A stretch of DNA of 64,000 nt from Gymnopus androsaceus JB14 (Eukaryota > Basidiomycota > Agaricomycetes > Agaricales > Omphalotaceae). Both the position numbers and the translations under genes were made by a program. Where the stretch lies: NCBI GenBank assembly GCA_009733575.1, contig ML769386.1:124001-188000 (forward strand). Reading direction: 5' to 3'. Shown here piece after piece: positions 23,112-34,809 of the stretch. The first letter of the stretch is position 1, and each line of letters opens with the position of its first letter. The notes under the pieces were generated by a model. That model was not told the DNA's origin, ran no database searches, and saw only the letters and a list, made by a program, of their open reading frames with translations.

Positions 23112-25107
23112 CAAGAACGATAACCTGTGGAAAGAATGCGTTCGTATCGTCAGTCACACACTAGAAGTCCGAGGAAAACATACCACTACGAAGGTGATAA
23201 AACGTCGAAGTTGATGAGCTCCAACAGACCCTCTTTTATACTCTTGGTGGATGCTGTTAACATGAACCGGGTGATTCTCAAGCAAAGTACATACGTAGTC
23301 AAAGTCAATTCCATATATATATATCACTCTAAGAAGCAGCGACTCCGATCAGCTCTATACAGGTACAAGTAGATCGAATTCGAAGCGAGGAACGAACAAA
23401 TCAACAAGGCCTCAACGAATGCGATTGACGTGCCACGAGTAACCATACATCATCTGAGCCTTTGTGTCTGCTTGAAAAGGGTGACACCGGTTATTTCCTT
23501 GCTTCCTTAGTTCCTAATCCCGGTATCCGTTTTAGACATTCTGTCATACATCAATTCATCTGGTTATGAATCGTTTAGTATGTGGGCTTGCACGCGCACC
23601 TCCTCGGAATCGTGAATACATTCCAGTATCTGTAATCAGAGCAGGGTTTATTGTAGGACGTCATTCTTCTGTGAGTGAACCATCGGCGGTGAAGACAGCA
23701 AGTTCAAGGCTGGTTTATCAGGTTAGAAACGCATATACCCATATTGAATGCATACTTGTGGTCTTATCTATGCTTCCACTTACCCGAAGGGCACCATACA
23801 AGGTTTTTGACCAAGTAGCACCACCGATTGCATCGGTAAGTTACCTCCTTATTCAATCCAGGTCGCAACTTCGCAATCGAACAGCGCAGCGTCTATCATA
23901 ATCATGTTACTGCGCGATAGTGATATCTTGCAAGTAGTTGCTTTGAACAATACTCTTTCGGTATCTCGGAGACAAGCAAGCATGAGGAACTGGCAGATTG
24001 TGCTTGGTTAATGTTCCGCAAGATGCTAAGCAAACCGTAAACTCTATTCTTACTACCGCAAGCAAATCTTGTAGATTATAATATGAATCCGGCAACATGT
24101 ACTTGGAGCGAAAGGAAAAGGACACTACTAGTACTGAAAGAAGAAAAAAATAGTGCCATATGTATATCATGACAAAAGATAGGCCCGGAGCGTTCAGAAT
24201 AAGAGGAATTGAGCAATAGATTCTCCGAACAGGGTGCGGGCAAGTTGAGCAAAAATATTTATAGATGAAATACAATAGTCGTTCAATGAGCGCTGGGGCA
24301 TTTTTTAAAATTGGCTGGCATTCTCCGCACAAAGAATCCAGATGTCATCGCAATGTTCACCACAAATTCATCTCCGCATCAGTCACACTAGGACATACAT
24401 CACCGAAAACAAGATCAAGAAGGAAGCTTGGAGCAGGTACAAGCCATGGTATCCAAGAGAGTATCATCAAAATGCGTTTGACAGACCTCGAGGTCAGTGT
24501 ACATTTACCAGATATACAATCTTCCCTGTTCCTCGGGGCGCGTCAGTGACCAACCATCAAGTATAAGTAGTTATGTCCGTTTCAATAGGCAGGCTCGGTG
24601 CGGAGGCCAGTAGTGTCTTCAGTGTCTTTTGGTGCCTTCGAAGGACGTGTTTGATGCCAAATGACGCATTTCCTTTTCGGGGCAAATTGACGTATCGTAG
24701 TCAAAGCGGATATCTCCTTCAAACTCTTCTCACACCGTGTCGGTACACAGTGACCTTCCGGATCTGACGCTTCTCCTACGACGAAATGAGGAAGAGAAGA
24801 GAGGACTTGGTGCTTTTAGCTGGTGAGTAAAGGCCTAGGAGCTAAAAATTGCGATGTTAAAGTCGCAGCAACAGCTCTGGATGCACGTCTGGGAAGTTGT
24901 ATCACTTCCCCGATCAACATACATCGTGGTCCATTCTCCTTGGAGATGTATTCAAACAAGTAAATTTTCTACAATTTGACAATGATTGATTTACTTCCAA
25001 GATCTACTTATCTGAGCTTGCGGCGTGTCCATGCATTCGACATCTATTTTACTTTGATTTTGCTCCAATTCAATCATACACAGTTGACCTCGTTCTCCTC
25101 GTCCTCG
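23112..25107. other. Intergenic stretch with a zinc-finger relic
   Basis: No intact gene. On the minus strand around 24600-24690 the frame reads FGIKHVLRRHQKT, close to the end of finger 2 in protein C (FGTKHVLKRHQKTC), but its first Cys pair and finger 1 are missing. Sequence from about 24340 on is shared with 29805 on and, with more divergence, with 35985 on. Confidence 0.5.
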
Positions 25108-25775
25108 TTAACCAATGGACTTTTGACACTTTCTCTGGTGTCGATCACGAGCGCGAGGACCAGTGAAACGGTCTTCGCAATACATACATGCACATTTTTT
25201 CTCGACTCCAAGATGTTTGTAATCAAAATGATCTGCAGATGTGTCAGTGTGTACGAACTTTGAATGTATTGACCGACATGCATTGGAGATTGTGTTTCGC
25301 TGTATATGACTTTCTACAGCCTATGAAAGAACAGTGGAATCTTCCGTCACTCCTCCTAGTTCCGCCACCCTGGAGGTCTGGCTCAGTTTTCTAATTATGA
25401 ATATAAGCGTAAGTATCGTCGGTCTAACAATGAAATGACAACTTACTGTCACAATTCTCCCTGATTCCAAGTTCAATCGATCAAGGTGTTGTGCAATAGT
25501 GTCACAGCTTTGATCGTACACCAGCAATTGCGGGTTGAAAGTAAAACAAGCCTCTGCTGAAGTTTGATACTGCATGGGCGAGGAAGGCGTCATTGCACCG
25601 GACGAAGCCAAGAAAACAGGTTGGGGGATGGTTGTGAAATATTCAGTCTCGGTCATTGACCTTGCGCTCGAGGTCTGGTCAGATGTAGTGTATGGGATGG
25701 GAGGCACCCAATTAGGGATGTTAGTTCACCGTCCAAAGTTCTGAACACCATATCGTTGCTTGGAAAGGGATCCAT
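25108..25775 (-). CDS. Zinc-finger protein B, copy 1 (frameshifted)
   Basis: The start MDPFPSNDMVFRTLDGELTS matches the MEPF/MDPF starts of paralogues; an in-frame start 26 residues upstream is possible. The acidic/serine-rich exon 1 ends at GRIVT (phase 0 donor at about 25446), exon 2 carries FHCSFIGCRKSYTAKHNLQ, and exon 3 YHFDYKHLGVEKKCACMYC then DRFTGPRARDRHQRKC. Finger 1 is CX4C-X12-H-X4-H and finger 2 is C2HC. The intron splitting finger 1 begins GC (AAT|GCATGT) instead of GT. Two extra bases near 25710 (attaggga) break exon 1; copy 2 lacks this change but carries another. Combining both copies gives one continuous frame, so the real gene is probably intact. Likely a nuclear regulator. 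Confidence 0.75.
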
Positions 25776-27115
25776 CAAGAAAATGCCTGTGGGAGGAAGA
25801 AAAAACAAAAAATCTGTTGAAATGGTCGAATCGCATGAGGTGGGAGAAAACATACCGCCCTAAGGTAGGAAGGAAATCTCCAAGCTAAATGACCCCGACC
25901 GACCCTCTTTTATATGTGTGGACCCTTTGCCAATATATGCATATGCGACAAGGTTCATCCTTAGCTGGACGGCGTTTTGGACTCAGCTGTTTAGTGCCGC
26001 GAAGATCATATTCTCATCTATGTACTTCCATTATCGGATGAGCAGGACTCAGCCCGCTCACTCTCGGATAAATGCGCATATCATAAGCTGCCGTTACTTG
26101 TCATACTTTTAGAAACCAACATTACGGCGATGCGCAGATGTCCCCTAGCGGAACCGGCGGAGTATCATAAGCGATGTCAGTTCTGAATCGATGATACATC
26201 AGTCTGAGTCGATGATACATAGACTCACACTGCTCTAGTAGCCATATAAATATTCATTCTCCGATCTTGTCCAACCTGTTTCGTGATGATATCGATGTTT
26301 TCCCCCAATTCATCAAGATTCAACGCACATAAACTTCGCTCGAGTCCGAGCCACAGCTGATTTCCTAGAGCCTGTGACGAAGATATTAAGCATCTTGGTC
26401 TTCTCGACGATGAAGAAGGAAGTGTTATACTATCCAAGACGGGACCATCGTCTTTTTCCATGGGGATAAGAGCTTTTCGACTTGTCTTCACTCTTCTCGT
26501 TAATCTGATCTGACGGCCCTACCACATAAGTATGGAGCCAGATCTTTTAGGCAGGCCCTTACCAAAAACACGGTGTCAGGCACCGCTGGATAGGAGAGGA
26601 GGTTACTCTAAACAAGTTACAACGAGGCCTCAAGGCCCGTTCCTGAAGCTGCAAGAAACACTTACTTTTGCAGGGATAGTGCTCCCCTGCAGATATCATC
26701 CCGCGCTTTCTTTCCATCCTTACAGTAAACTGGTCAGAAAGTATTCAGCATGTTCATTCGGGCCTTCCTACTCAGACGTGTAGATTTTCTTACCAAAATT
26801 AGCAATTCCTGTCGCCGATGGTCAACCAAAAAGTTCCTTGATTTCTGTATACAAGTGCATTGAACTTTGGTACAATTAATCAATGCTCTAGCCCACCAGG
26901 GCAAGTAGAAACAGGATAAAAATACCAATAACTACGTTGAATGTGATGTGTTATTGATACTGGCATGTGGCCATGGGCGCAGAGCTAGGATGGGAACGTA
27001 ACTGGGAGCAAGGGGCGTGGATTTACAGTTGTTTTGTGGAGAATTGGAGGAGAGAGAGGAAGGTGATGTACATGTATGGTCATGAGTGAAGGAGAAGGGT
27101 CGCCGTATTAATTTA

Positions 27116-28760
27116 CTAGATGATATATGAGCGTCCGTGTCCTTCTCGCGAACCGAATTGCTCATCATAATGTGTTAGCGAAGTGGATGCATGCATCAAG
27201 AATGGCTGACAGGTTTTTTGATGTCTTTTAAGGACGTGTTTGATACCCAATGAAAAACCGCACGCATTGCAAAAGTATGTCTGATTCCTGAGTGTGAGTT
27301 GACATGATCTACAAAATCTCTAGTAAGTAAGCAGCGTGGAAACAACAGGGCTCACTATGTAGGTTATGATGCGCGGTGAATGTTTCGTGGCACTGAGGAC
27401 AAGTACAATTCGCCCCTGGTTTACTTGGTCTACGCCGCTTCTTGCTAGCGGCTAAGACTCTGGGCGAAGCCACCTTGGTCTTCTTTGGCAGCAGATAGTC
27501 GGGCAGCAGGACGAAGCGTTCGAAAGAATAGAGGATAAGAAGATTCGCAATCTATTCTCTATTCTTTCGACCCTCCCGCTTCGTCCTGCTGCCCCGAAGG
27601 AGAGATCGTACAATTACTAATTAGTGCAAGAGGTGACGAGGATTCTAAGCGAACACACTGTCCCACGCTAGACAGAGGTATGAAAAAGGAAGGAGTCCAG
27701 GCTGAATCCATCGGCAAACCACTGCCGCTGGGTTGACAGCCGTCATGTGCCGTAGTCAGGATAAAATTACTCCCTGTGTTGTCCTTATTCATTGCGCGTC
27801 GCGCTAAACGCGTCTCAACGACGCGAAACGGCGCGAATCTACCGCTCTAGTTTCTCAAAAATGCAACTCGAATCCTGTACATAATGTCTATAATAATCAG
27901 CCAACAATGACCATATACTTCTGCCTCTGCATTACCTTCTACGGCCACCGCATCTACCACCACCGCTGCCCTTCCACAAAGTCACATTCTACCGCTACCA
28001 TTGCCCCTCCTACCAACTCACATTCCGATGTCAATTCTGCAATTGAAAAGCCTCGGATAACGACCGAAACCAAAAGCCAAAGGTTACAATTTCACGGAAT
28101 GAGTCACTTTCCGCTATCGCTTCATCTTCTAATCGAGTTATCGGCGCGTCTGTACCTGCACAGGTCACGCATATGACACTGACCAAGAAGAGGTCAGCTG
28201 TACCTGATGGTGTTACACCATCGCGCGCCACATACAGATAAGAAGGCGCTGAAATCATAGGCTACAACCGTAATATTTTGTTTAGCTTTACTTTGCATCC
28301 TAATACCAGTACAACCAGTACATAGTTTGAGCCAAATTCTTTCATTCTGAGTGCAACTGAGACGCGTTCATGGCGTTCAGCGCAACACGACGTTGACGCG
28401 ACGCATAATTGTAATTGTAACGGCATGACGGCTGGGTTGACAGCGGCAGTGATTCGCCGATGGACCTGAACTGGAACTCCTTCCTTTTTCATACCCTCTG
28501 TCTAAGCGTGGGACAGTGTGTTCGCTTAGAATCCTCGTCACCTCTTGAATTAGTGGAAGGTGCACTAGGATCGTGATAGAGTTCCCGAAATGCATTTGGT
28601 TGTTCTGACAGATGACGACCATCATTTTCAGAACCAGTAAGGTAGCGCACGAGTGTCCGTCAATTAAAAAGCCTGCAAACTCGACGGCGTCGAACTTTGG
28701 GGAGATCCAGAGTCGTACTAGTTTCCATTTGAATAGAGGGTGAATGGTACGAGGATGCCA
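27116..28760 (-). pseudogene. Zinc-finger gene C1, copy 1, interrupted by a transposon
   Basis: A paralogue of protein C (39477-40758). Recognisable parts are CTISPEIL, CPQCHETFTAHHNLH (finger 1 start) and FGIKHVLKRHQKTC (finger 2 end). The 921-bp element at 27627-28547 sits inside the exon before finger 1. Finger 2 has lost one base (between SGIR and the Cys pair) in both assembly copies, and the 5' third seen in protein C is missing beyond MASSYHSPSIQMETS. Copy 1 also has a local inverted repeat at 27502-27597 that replaces part of the exon. It is not expected to give a working protein. Confidence 0.85.
27627..28547. mobile_element. TIR element in C1, copy 1 (hAT-like or Mutator-like MITE)
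   Basis: Terminal inverted repeats begin caagaggtgacgaggattct on both ends, match perfectly for about 43 bp and extend with mismatches to about 130 bp. Flanks carry the 8-bp duplication aattagtg (27619-27626 and 28548-28555). The paralogous site in protein C (around 40045) lacks the element. The interior (921 bp in total) has no transposase frame. The 8-bp TSD and CA.G terminus suit hAT; the long TIRs would also suit a Mutator-like element. Confidence 0.88.
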
Positions 28761-29517
28761 TAGTATAAAAATACCTTCAAAAAACTCAAACTTTCCTCAG
28801 TCTACTACATATAAACAAGCCAGAAATATTTTCAAATAAGGTAACAGAAAGATCATATTGTAATATGTACAGATGATCCACGAATCCACTCTCAGTGAAC
28901 AGTTCACAGCTTGGTCATAGGGAGCACTTAGGATTCTGAGCGGGGCAGGTCACGGGAGGTGTCATGCCGACATTTATATTCATCGCCTGATTCACGCTGT
29001 CGACATTCTATGATGTCTTCCGTACTATTTTTGTGGTTCCTTTTGTTTTCTCATCGTGTAACGCATCGACGACGGAGTGACGAGGCGCGTGAGCACTAAG
29101 GGGAGAGGTTAGCTTTACACTGAGGGTTTAACTGAGGTAGGTCTTGAATGACAAGACTAAGTAGTGTATTTTGAGGGAAAGTTGGCCCTAATCTACGTAC
29201 AAGCTAGGTCTTAAATAGTAGATTAGGGTATTCAGTAAATAATGCCAATCGTACGATACTGTGAGCTAGCTAAGTGGTAAGGATTGAATATTGGGGAAGG
29301 GTAGATGTAAGTAAGTATGAGTCCGATGGAGAAGGACAATGAGTGAATAAGGAAATATCCGACGCTGTGGAGTGGCCGCTACACCTTGCTACTTGGGGAT
29401 GGATCAAATGATGATTTATTTTTATACATATTCTGTCCCATAATGATATTCTATTCTCTTGCATTCTGCTCATCAACAAGATCCCTCAATCGATGCGTAT
29501 CTTTTGCTTATTCAAAT

Positions 29518-29779
29518 TCACGGACCGTGACTGAGCGCTGTTGTCCTAGATGTCCTTATTCCGTTCGTCCTGTTTTTCCGGTGGCGAACACAAGCGCGAG
29601 ACCCGGTAAAGCCCAACCCGCAGTACTCACACCTCCATTTCTTTTCGATTCCTAGATGCTTGGAATCTACGTGAGCTTCATAGTCAAGTAGTGAGCAATA
29701 GAACAGGAACTGTGTCGATGGACATACACTGCAGATTGTGTTTGGCGGTGTATATCTTCCGACAAAAGATCTCTCTCTT
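29518..29779 (-). CDS. Zinc-finger protein D, 3' part, truncated by the N gap
   Basis: Corresponds to the last exon and part of the middle exon of protein D (34810-35638). Finger 1 end (IYTAKHNLQ side) and CEYCGLGFTGSRACVRHRKN are present, then the sequence runs into the gap. It is most likely the same locus assembled twice. Confidence 0.8.
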
Positions 29780-29804
29780 NNNNNNNNNNNNNNNNNNNNN
29801 NNNN
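29780..29804. other. Assembly gap, 25 N
   Basis: Exactly 25 Ns, the same length as the gap at 44962, so this is a placeholder and not a measured size. Confidence 0.99.
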
Positions 29805-30417
29805 GTCAGTGTACATTACCAGATATACAATCTTCCCTGTCTCTCGGGGCGCCGTCAGTGACCAACCATCAAGTCTTAAGTAATTATGTCCGTTTCAATA
29901 GGCAGGCTCGGGTTAGTGCTTCAGTGCTCTTTTGGGTTGCCTTTCGAAGGACGTGTTTGAGCCAAATGACACATTCCTTTTCGGGGCAAAATTGACGATC
30001 GTAGTTCAAAGCGGATATCTCCTTCAAACTCTTCACACACCGTGTCGGTAACACAGTGACCTTCCGATCTGACGCTTCTCCTTACGACGAATGAGTGGAG
30101 AGAAGAGAGGACTTGGTGCTTTAGCTGGTGAGTAAAGGCCCAGGAGGCTAAAAATTGCGATGTTAAAGTCGCAGCAACAGCTCTGGATGCACGTTCTGGG
30201 GAAGTTGTATCACTCCCCGATCAACATACTCTACATCGTGGTCCATTCTCCTGGGAGATGTATTCAAACAATATTCAAAAGTAAATTTTCTACAATTTGA
30301 CAATGATTGATTTACTACTTATCTGAGCTTGCGGCGTGTCTATGCATTCGACATCTATTTACTTTGATTTTGCTCCAATTCAATCATACACAGTTGACCT
30401 CGTTCTCCTCGTCCTCG

Positions 30418-31085
30418 TTAACCAATGGGAATTTTGACACTTTCTCTGGTGTCGATCACGAGCGCGAGGACCAGTGAAACGGTCTTCGCAATACATACAT
30501 GCACATTTTTTCTCGACTCCAAGATGTTTGTAATCAAAATGATCTGCAGATGTGTCAGTGTGTACGAACTTTGAATGTATTGACCGACATGCATTGGAGA
30601 TTGTGTTTCGCTGTATATGACTTTTTACAGCCTATGAAAGAACAGTGGAATCTTCCGTCACTCCTCCTAGTTCCGCCACCCTGGAGGTCTGGCTCAGTTT
30701 TCTAATTATGAATATAAGCGTAAGCATCGTCGGTCTAACAATGAAATGACAACTTACTGTCACAATTCTCCCTGATTCCAAGTTCAATCGATCAAGGTGT
30801 TGTGCAATAGTGTCACAGCTTTGATCGTACACCAGCAATTGCGGGTTGAAAGTAAAACAAGCCTCTGCTGGAGTTTGATACTGCATGGGCGAGGAAGGTG
30901 TCACTGCACCGGACGAAGCCAAGAAAACAGGTTGGGGGGATGGTTGTGAAATATTCAGTCTCGGTCATTGACCTTGCGCTCGAGGTCTGGTCAGATGTAG
31001 TGTATGGGATGGGAGGCACCCAATTAGATGTTAGTTCACCGTCCAAAGTTCTGAACACTATATCGTTGCTTGGAAAGGGATCCAT
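30418..31085 (-). CDS. Zinc-finger protein B, copy 2 (frameshifted)
   Basis: Same model as 25108-25775. Here exon 1 is open through ELTSNWVPPIPYTTSDQ up to about 30945, where a run of six Gs (five in copy 1) shifts the frame. Finger 1 and finger 2 residues are identical to copy 1, and the GC donor is again present. One extra base near 30430 changes the last few residues after the final Cys. It probably represents the same gene as copy 1. Confidence 0.72.
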
Positions 31086-32433
31086 CAAGAAAATGCCTGT
31101 GGGAGGAAGAAAAAACAAAAAATCTGTTGAAATGGTCGAATCGCATGAGGTGGGAGAAAACATACCGCCCTAAGGTAGGAAGGAAACCTCCAAGCTAAAT
31201 GACCCCGACCGACCCTCTTTTATATCTGTGGACCCTTTGCCAATATATGCATATGCGACAAGGTTCATCCTTAGCTGGACGGCGTTTTGGACTCAGCTGT
31301 TTAGTGCCGCGAAGATCATATTCTCATCTATGGACTTCCATTATCGGATGAGCAGGACTCAGCCCGCTCACTCTCGGATAAATGCGCATATCATAAGCTG
31401 CCGTTACTTGCATACTTTTAGAAACCAACATTACGGCGATGCGCAGATGTCCCCTAGCGGAACCGGCGGAGTATCATAAGCGATGTCAGTTCTGAATCAA
31501 GTTCATCAGTTCTTGAGTCGATGATACATAGAGCTGATGACATTGCTCTAGTAGCCATATAAATATTCATTCTCCGATCTTGTCCAACCCTGTTTCGTGA
31601 TGATATCGATGTTTTCCCCCAATTCATCAAGATTCAACGCACATAAACTTCGCTCGAGTCCGAGCCACAGCTGATTTCCTAGAGCCTGTGACGAAGATAT
31701 TAAGCATCTTGGTCTTCTCGACGATGAAGAAGGAAGTGTTATACTGCCCAAGACGGGACCATCGTCTTTTTCCATGGGGATAAGAGCTTTTCGACTTGTC
31801 TTGACTCTTCTCGTTAATCTGATCTGACGGCCCTACCACATAAGTAAGTATGGAGCCAGATCTTTTAGGCAGGCCCTTACCAAAAACACGGTGTCAGGCA
31901 CCGCTGGATAGGAGAGGAGGTTACTCTAAACAAGTTACAACGAGGCCTCAAGGCCCGTTCCTCAAGCTGCAAGAAACACTTACTTTTGCAGGGATAGTGC
32001 TCCCCTGCAGATATCATCCCGCGCTTTCTTTCCATCCTTACAGTAAACTGGTCAGAAAGTATTCAGCATGTTCATTCGGGCCTTCCTACTCAGACGTGTA
32101 GATATTCTTACCAAAATTAGCAATTCCTGTCGCCGATGGTCAACCAAAAAGTTCCTTGATTTCTGTATACAAGTGCACTGAACTTTGGTACAATTAATCA
32201 ATGCTCTAGCCCACCAGGGCAAGTAGAAACAGGATAAAAATACCAATAAGTACGTTGAATGTGATGTGTTATCGATACTGGCATGTGGTCATGGGCGCAG
32301 AGCTAGGACGGGAACGTAACTGGGAGCAAGGGGCGTTGATTTACAATTGTTTTGTGGAGAATTGGAGGAGAGAGAGGAAGGTGATGTACATGTATGGTCA
32401 TGAGTGAAGGAGAAGGGTCGCCGTATTAATTTA

Positions 32434-34054
32434 CTAGATGATATATGAGCGTCCGTGTCCTTCTCGCGAACCGAATTGCTCATCATAATGTGTTAGCGAA
32501 GTGGATGCATGCATCAAGAATGGCTGACAGGTTTTTTGATGTCTTTTAAGGACGTGTTTGATACCGAATGAAAAACCGCACGCATTGCAAAAGTATGTCT
32601 GATTCCTGAGTGTGAGTTGACATGATCTACAAAATCTCTAGTAAGCAGCGTGGAAACAACAGGGCTCACTATGCAGGTTATGATGCGCGGTGAATGTTTC
32701 GTGGCACTGAGGACAAGTACAATTCGCCCCTGGTTTACTTGGTCTACGCCGCTTCTTGCTAGCGGCTAAGACTCTGGGCGAAGCCACCTTGGTCTTCTTT
32801 GGCAGCAGATAGTCGGGCAGCAGGACGAAGCGGTCGAAAGAATAGAGGATAGGTCGCGGATCTTCCTCATGTTTCGGCTTTAATATCTCAGGAGAGATCG
32901 TACAATTACTAATTAGTGCAAGAGGTGACGAGGATTCTAAGCGAACACACTGTCCCACGCTAGACAGAGGGTATGAAAAAGGAAGGAGTCCAGGCTGAAT
33001 CCATCGGCAAACCACTGCCGCTGGGTTGACAGCCGTCATGTGCCGTAGTCAGGATAAAATTACTCCCTGTGTTGTCCTTATTCATTGCGCGTCGCGCTAA
33101 ACGCGTCTCAACGACGCGAAACGGCGCGAATCTACCGCTCTAGTTTCTCAAAAATGCAACTCGAATCCTGTACATAATGTCTATAATAATCAGCCCAACA
33201 ATGACCATATACTTCTGCCTCTGCATTACCTTCTACGGCCACCGCATCTACCACCACCGCTGCCCCTTCCACAAAGTCACATTCTACCGCTACCATTGCC
33301 CCTCCTACCAACTCACATTCCGATGTCAATTCTGCAATTGAAAAGCCTCGGATACGACCGAAACCAAAGCCAAAGGTTACAATTTCACGGAATGAGTCAC
33401 TTTCCGCTATCGCTTCATCTTCTAATCGAGTTATCGGCGCGTCTGTACCTGCACAGGTCACGCATATGACACTGACCAAGAAGAGGTCAGCTGTACCTGA
33501 TGGTGTTACACCATCGCGCGCACATACAGATAAGAAGGCGCTGAATCATAGGCTACAACCGTAATATTTTGTTTAGCTTTACTTTGCATCCTAATACCAG
33601 TACATACCAGTACATAGTTTGAGCCAAATTCTTTCATTCTGAGTGCAACTGAGACGCGTTCATGGCGTTCAGCGCAACACGACGTTGACGCGACGCATAA
33701 TTGTAATTGTAACGGCATGACGGCTGGGTTGACAGCGGCAGTGATTCGCCGATGGACCTGACCTGGACTCCTTCCTTTTTCATACCCTCTGTCTAAGCGT
33801 GGGACAGTGTGTTCGCTTAGAATCCTCGTCACCTCTTGAATTAGTGGAAGGTGCACTAGGATCGTGATAGAGTTCCCGAAATGCATTTGGTTGTTCTGAC
33901 AGATGACGACCATCATTTTCAGAACCAGTAAGGTAGCCGCACGAGTGTCCGTCAATTAAAAAGCCTGCAAACTCGGACGGCGTCGAACTTTGGGGAGATC
34001 CAGAGTCGTACTAGTTTCCATTTGAATAGAGGGTGAATGGTACGAGGATGCCAT
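32434..34054 (-). pseudogene. Zinc-finger gene C1, copy 2, interrupted by a transposon
   Basis: As copy 1, but without the local inverted repeat, so the exon reads through CTISPEILKPKHEEDPR to KKRRRPSKPGANCTCPQC. The frame is then cut upstream by the element at 32919-33838. The single-base loss in finger 2 is the same as in copy 1, which makes that lesion likely to be real. Confidence 0.85.
32919..33838. mobile_element. TIR element in C1, copy 2
   Basis: Same element as 27627-28547, 920 bp here, with the same ends and the same 8-bp duplication aattagtg (32911-32918 and 33839-33846). The flanks are identical, so it is one insertion seen twice. Confidence 0.88.
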
Positions 34055-34809
34055 AGTATAAAAATACCTTCAAAAAACTCAAACTTTCCTCAGTCTACTA
34101 CATATAAACAAGCCAGAAATATTTTCAAATAAGGTAACAGAAAGATCATATTGTAATATGTACAGATGATCCACGAATCCACTCTCAGTGAACAGTTCAC
34201 AGCTTGGTCATAGGGAGCACTTAGGATTCTGAGCGGGGCAGGTCACGGGAGGTGTCATGCCGACATTTATATTCATCGCCTGATTCACGCTGTCGACATT
34301 CTATGATGTCTTCCGTACTATTTTTGTGGTTCCTTTTGTTTTCTCATCGTGTAACGCATCGACGACGGAGTGACGAGGCGCGTGAGCACTAAGGGGAGAG
34401 GTTAGCTTTACACTGAGGGTTTAACTGAGGTAGGTCTTGAATGACAAGACTAAGTAGTGTATTTTGAGGGAAAGTTGGCCCTAATCTACGTACAAGCTAG
34501 GTCTTAAATAGTAGATTAGGGTATTCAGTAAATAATGCCAATCGTACGATACTGTGAGCTAGCTAAGTGGTAAGGATTGAATATTGGGGAAGGGTAGATG
34601 TAAGTAAGTATGAGTCCGATGGAGAAGGACAATGAGTGAATAAGGAAATATCCGACGCTGTGGAGTGGCCGCTACACCTTGCTACTTGGGGATGGATCAA
34701 ATGATGATTTATTTTTATACATATTCTGTCCATAATGATATTCTATTCTCTTGCATTCTGCTCATCAACAAGATCCCTCAATCGATGCGTATCTTTTGCT
34801 TATTCAAAT

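Larger units (their letters stand above)
24496..29779. repeat. Near-identical 5.3-kb block, copy 1 (ends at N gap)
   Basis: Matches 29805-35055 over its whole length, with scattered single-base differences and one local rearrangement at 27540-27597. Copy 1 ends at the gap's left edge and copy 2 starts at its right edge. This pattern fits two contig ends that overlap but were not merged. The zinc-finger models in it are therefore probably not additional genes. Confidence 0.9.

Noticed and set aside
26225..26491. Minus-strand frame with SSQALGNQLWLGLERSL, considered as a separate gene downstream of C1
   Set aside because: The homologous sequence at about 37870-38010 contains stops and indels, so no coding conservation is seen.
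26532..26783. Plus-strand frame of 83 residues, also at 31850-32101
   Set aside because: Its repetition only reflects the near-identical assembly copies. The diverged third unit (around 38090-38300) does not keep the frame.
29160..29235. Short inverted repeat ccctaatcta..tagattaggg, considered as a small MITE or terminator
   Set aside because: Arms are only about 10 bp, no target duplication was found, and nuclear genes do not use hairpin terminators.
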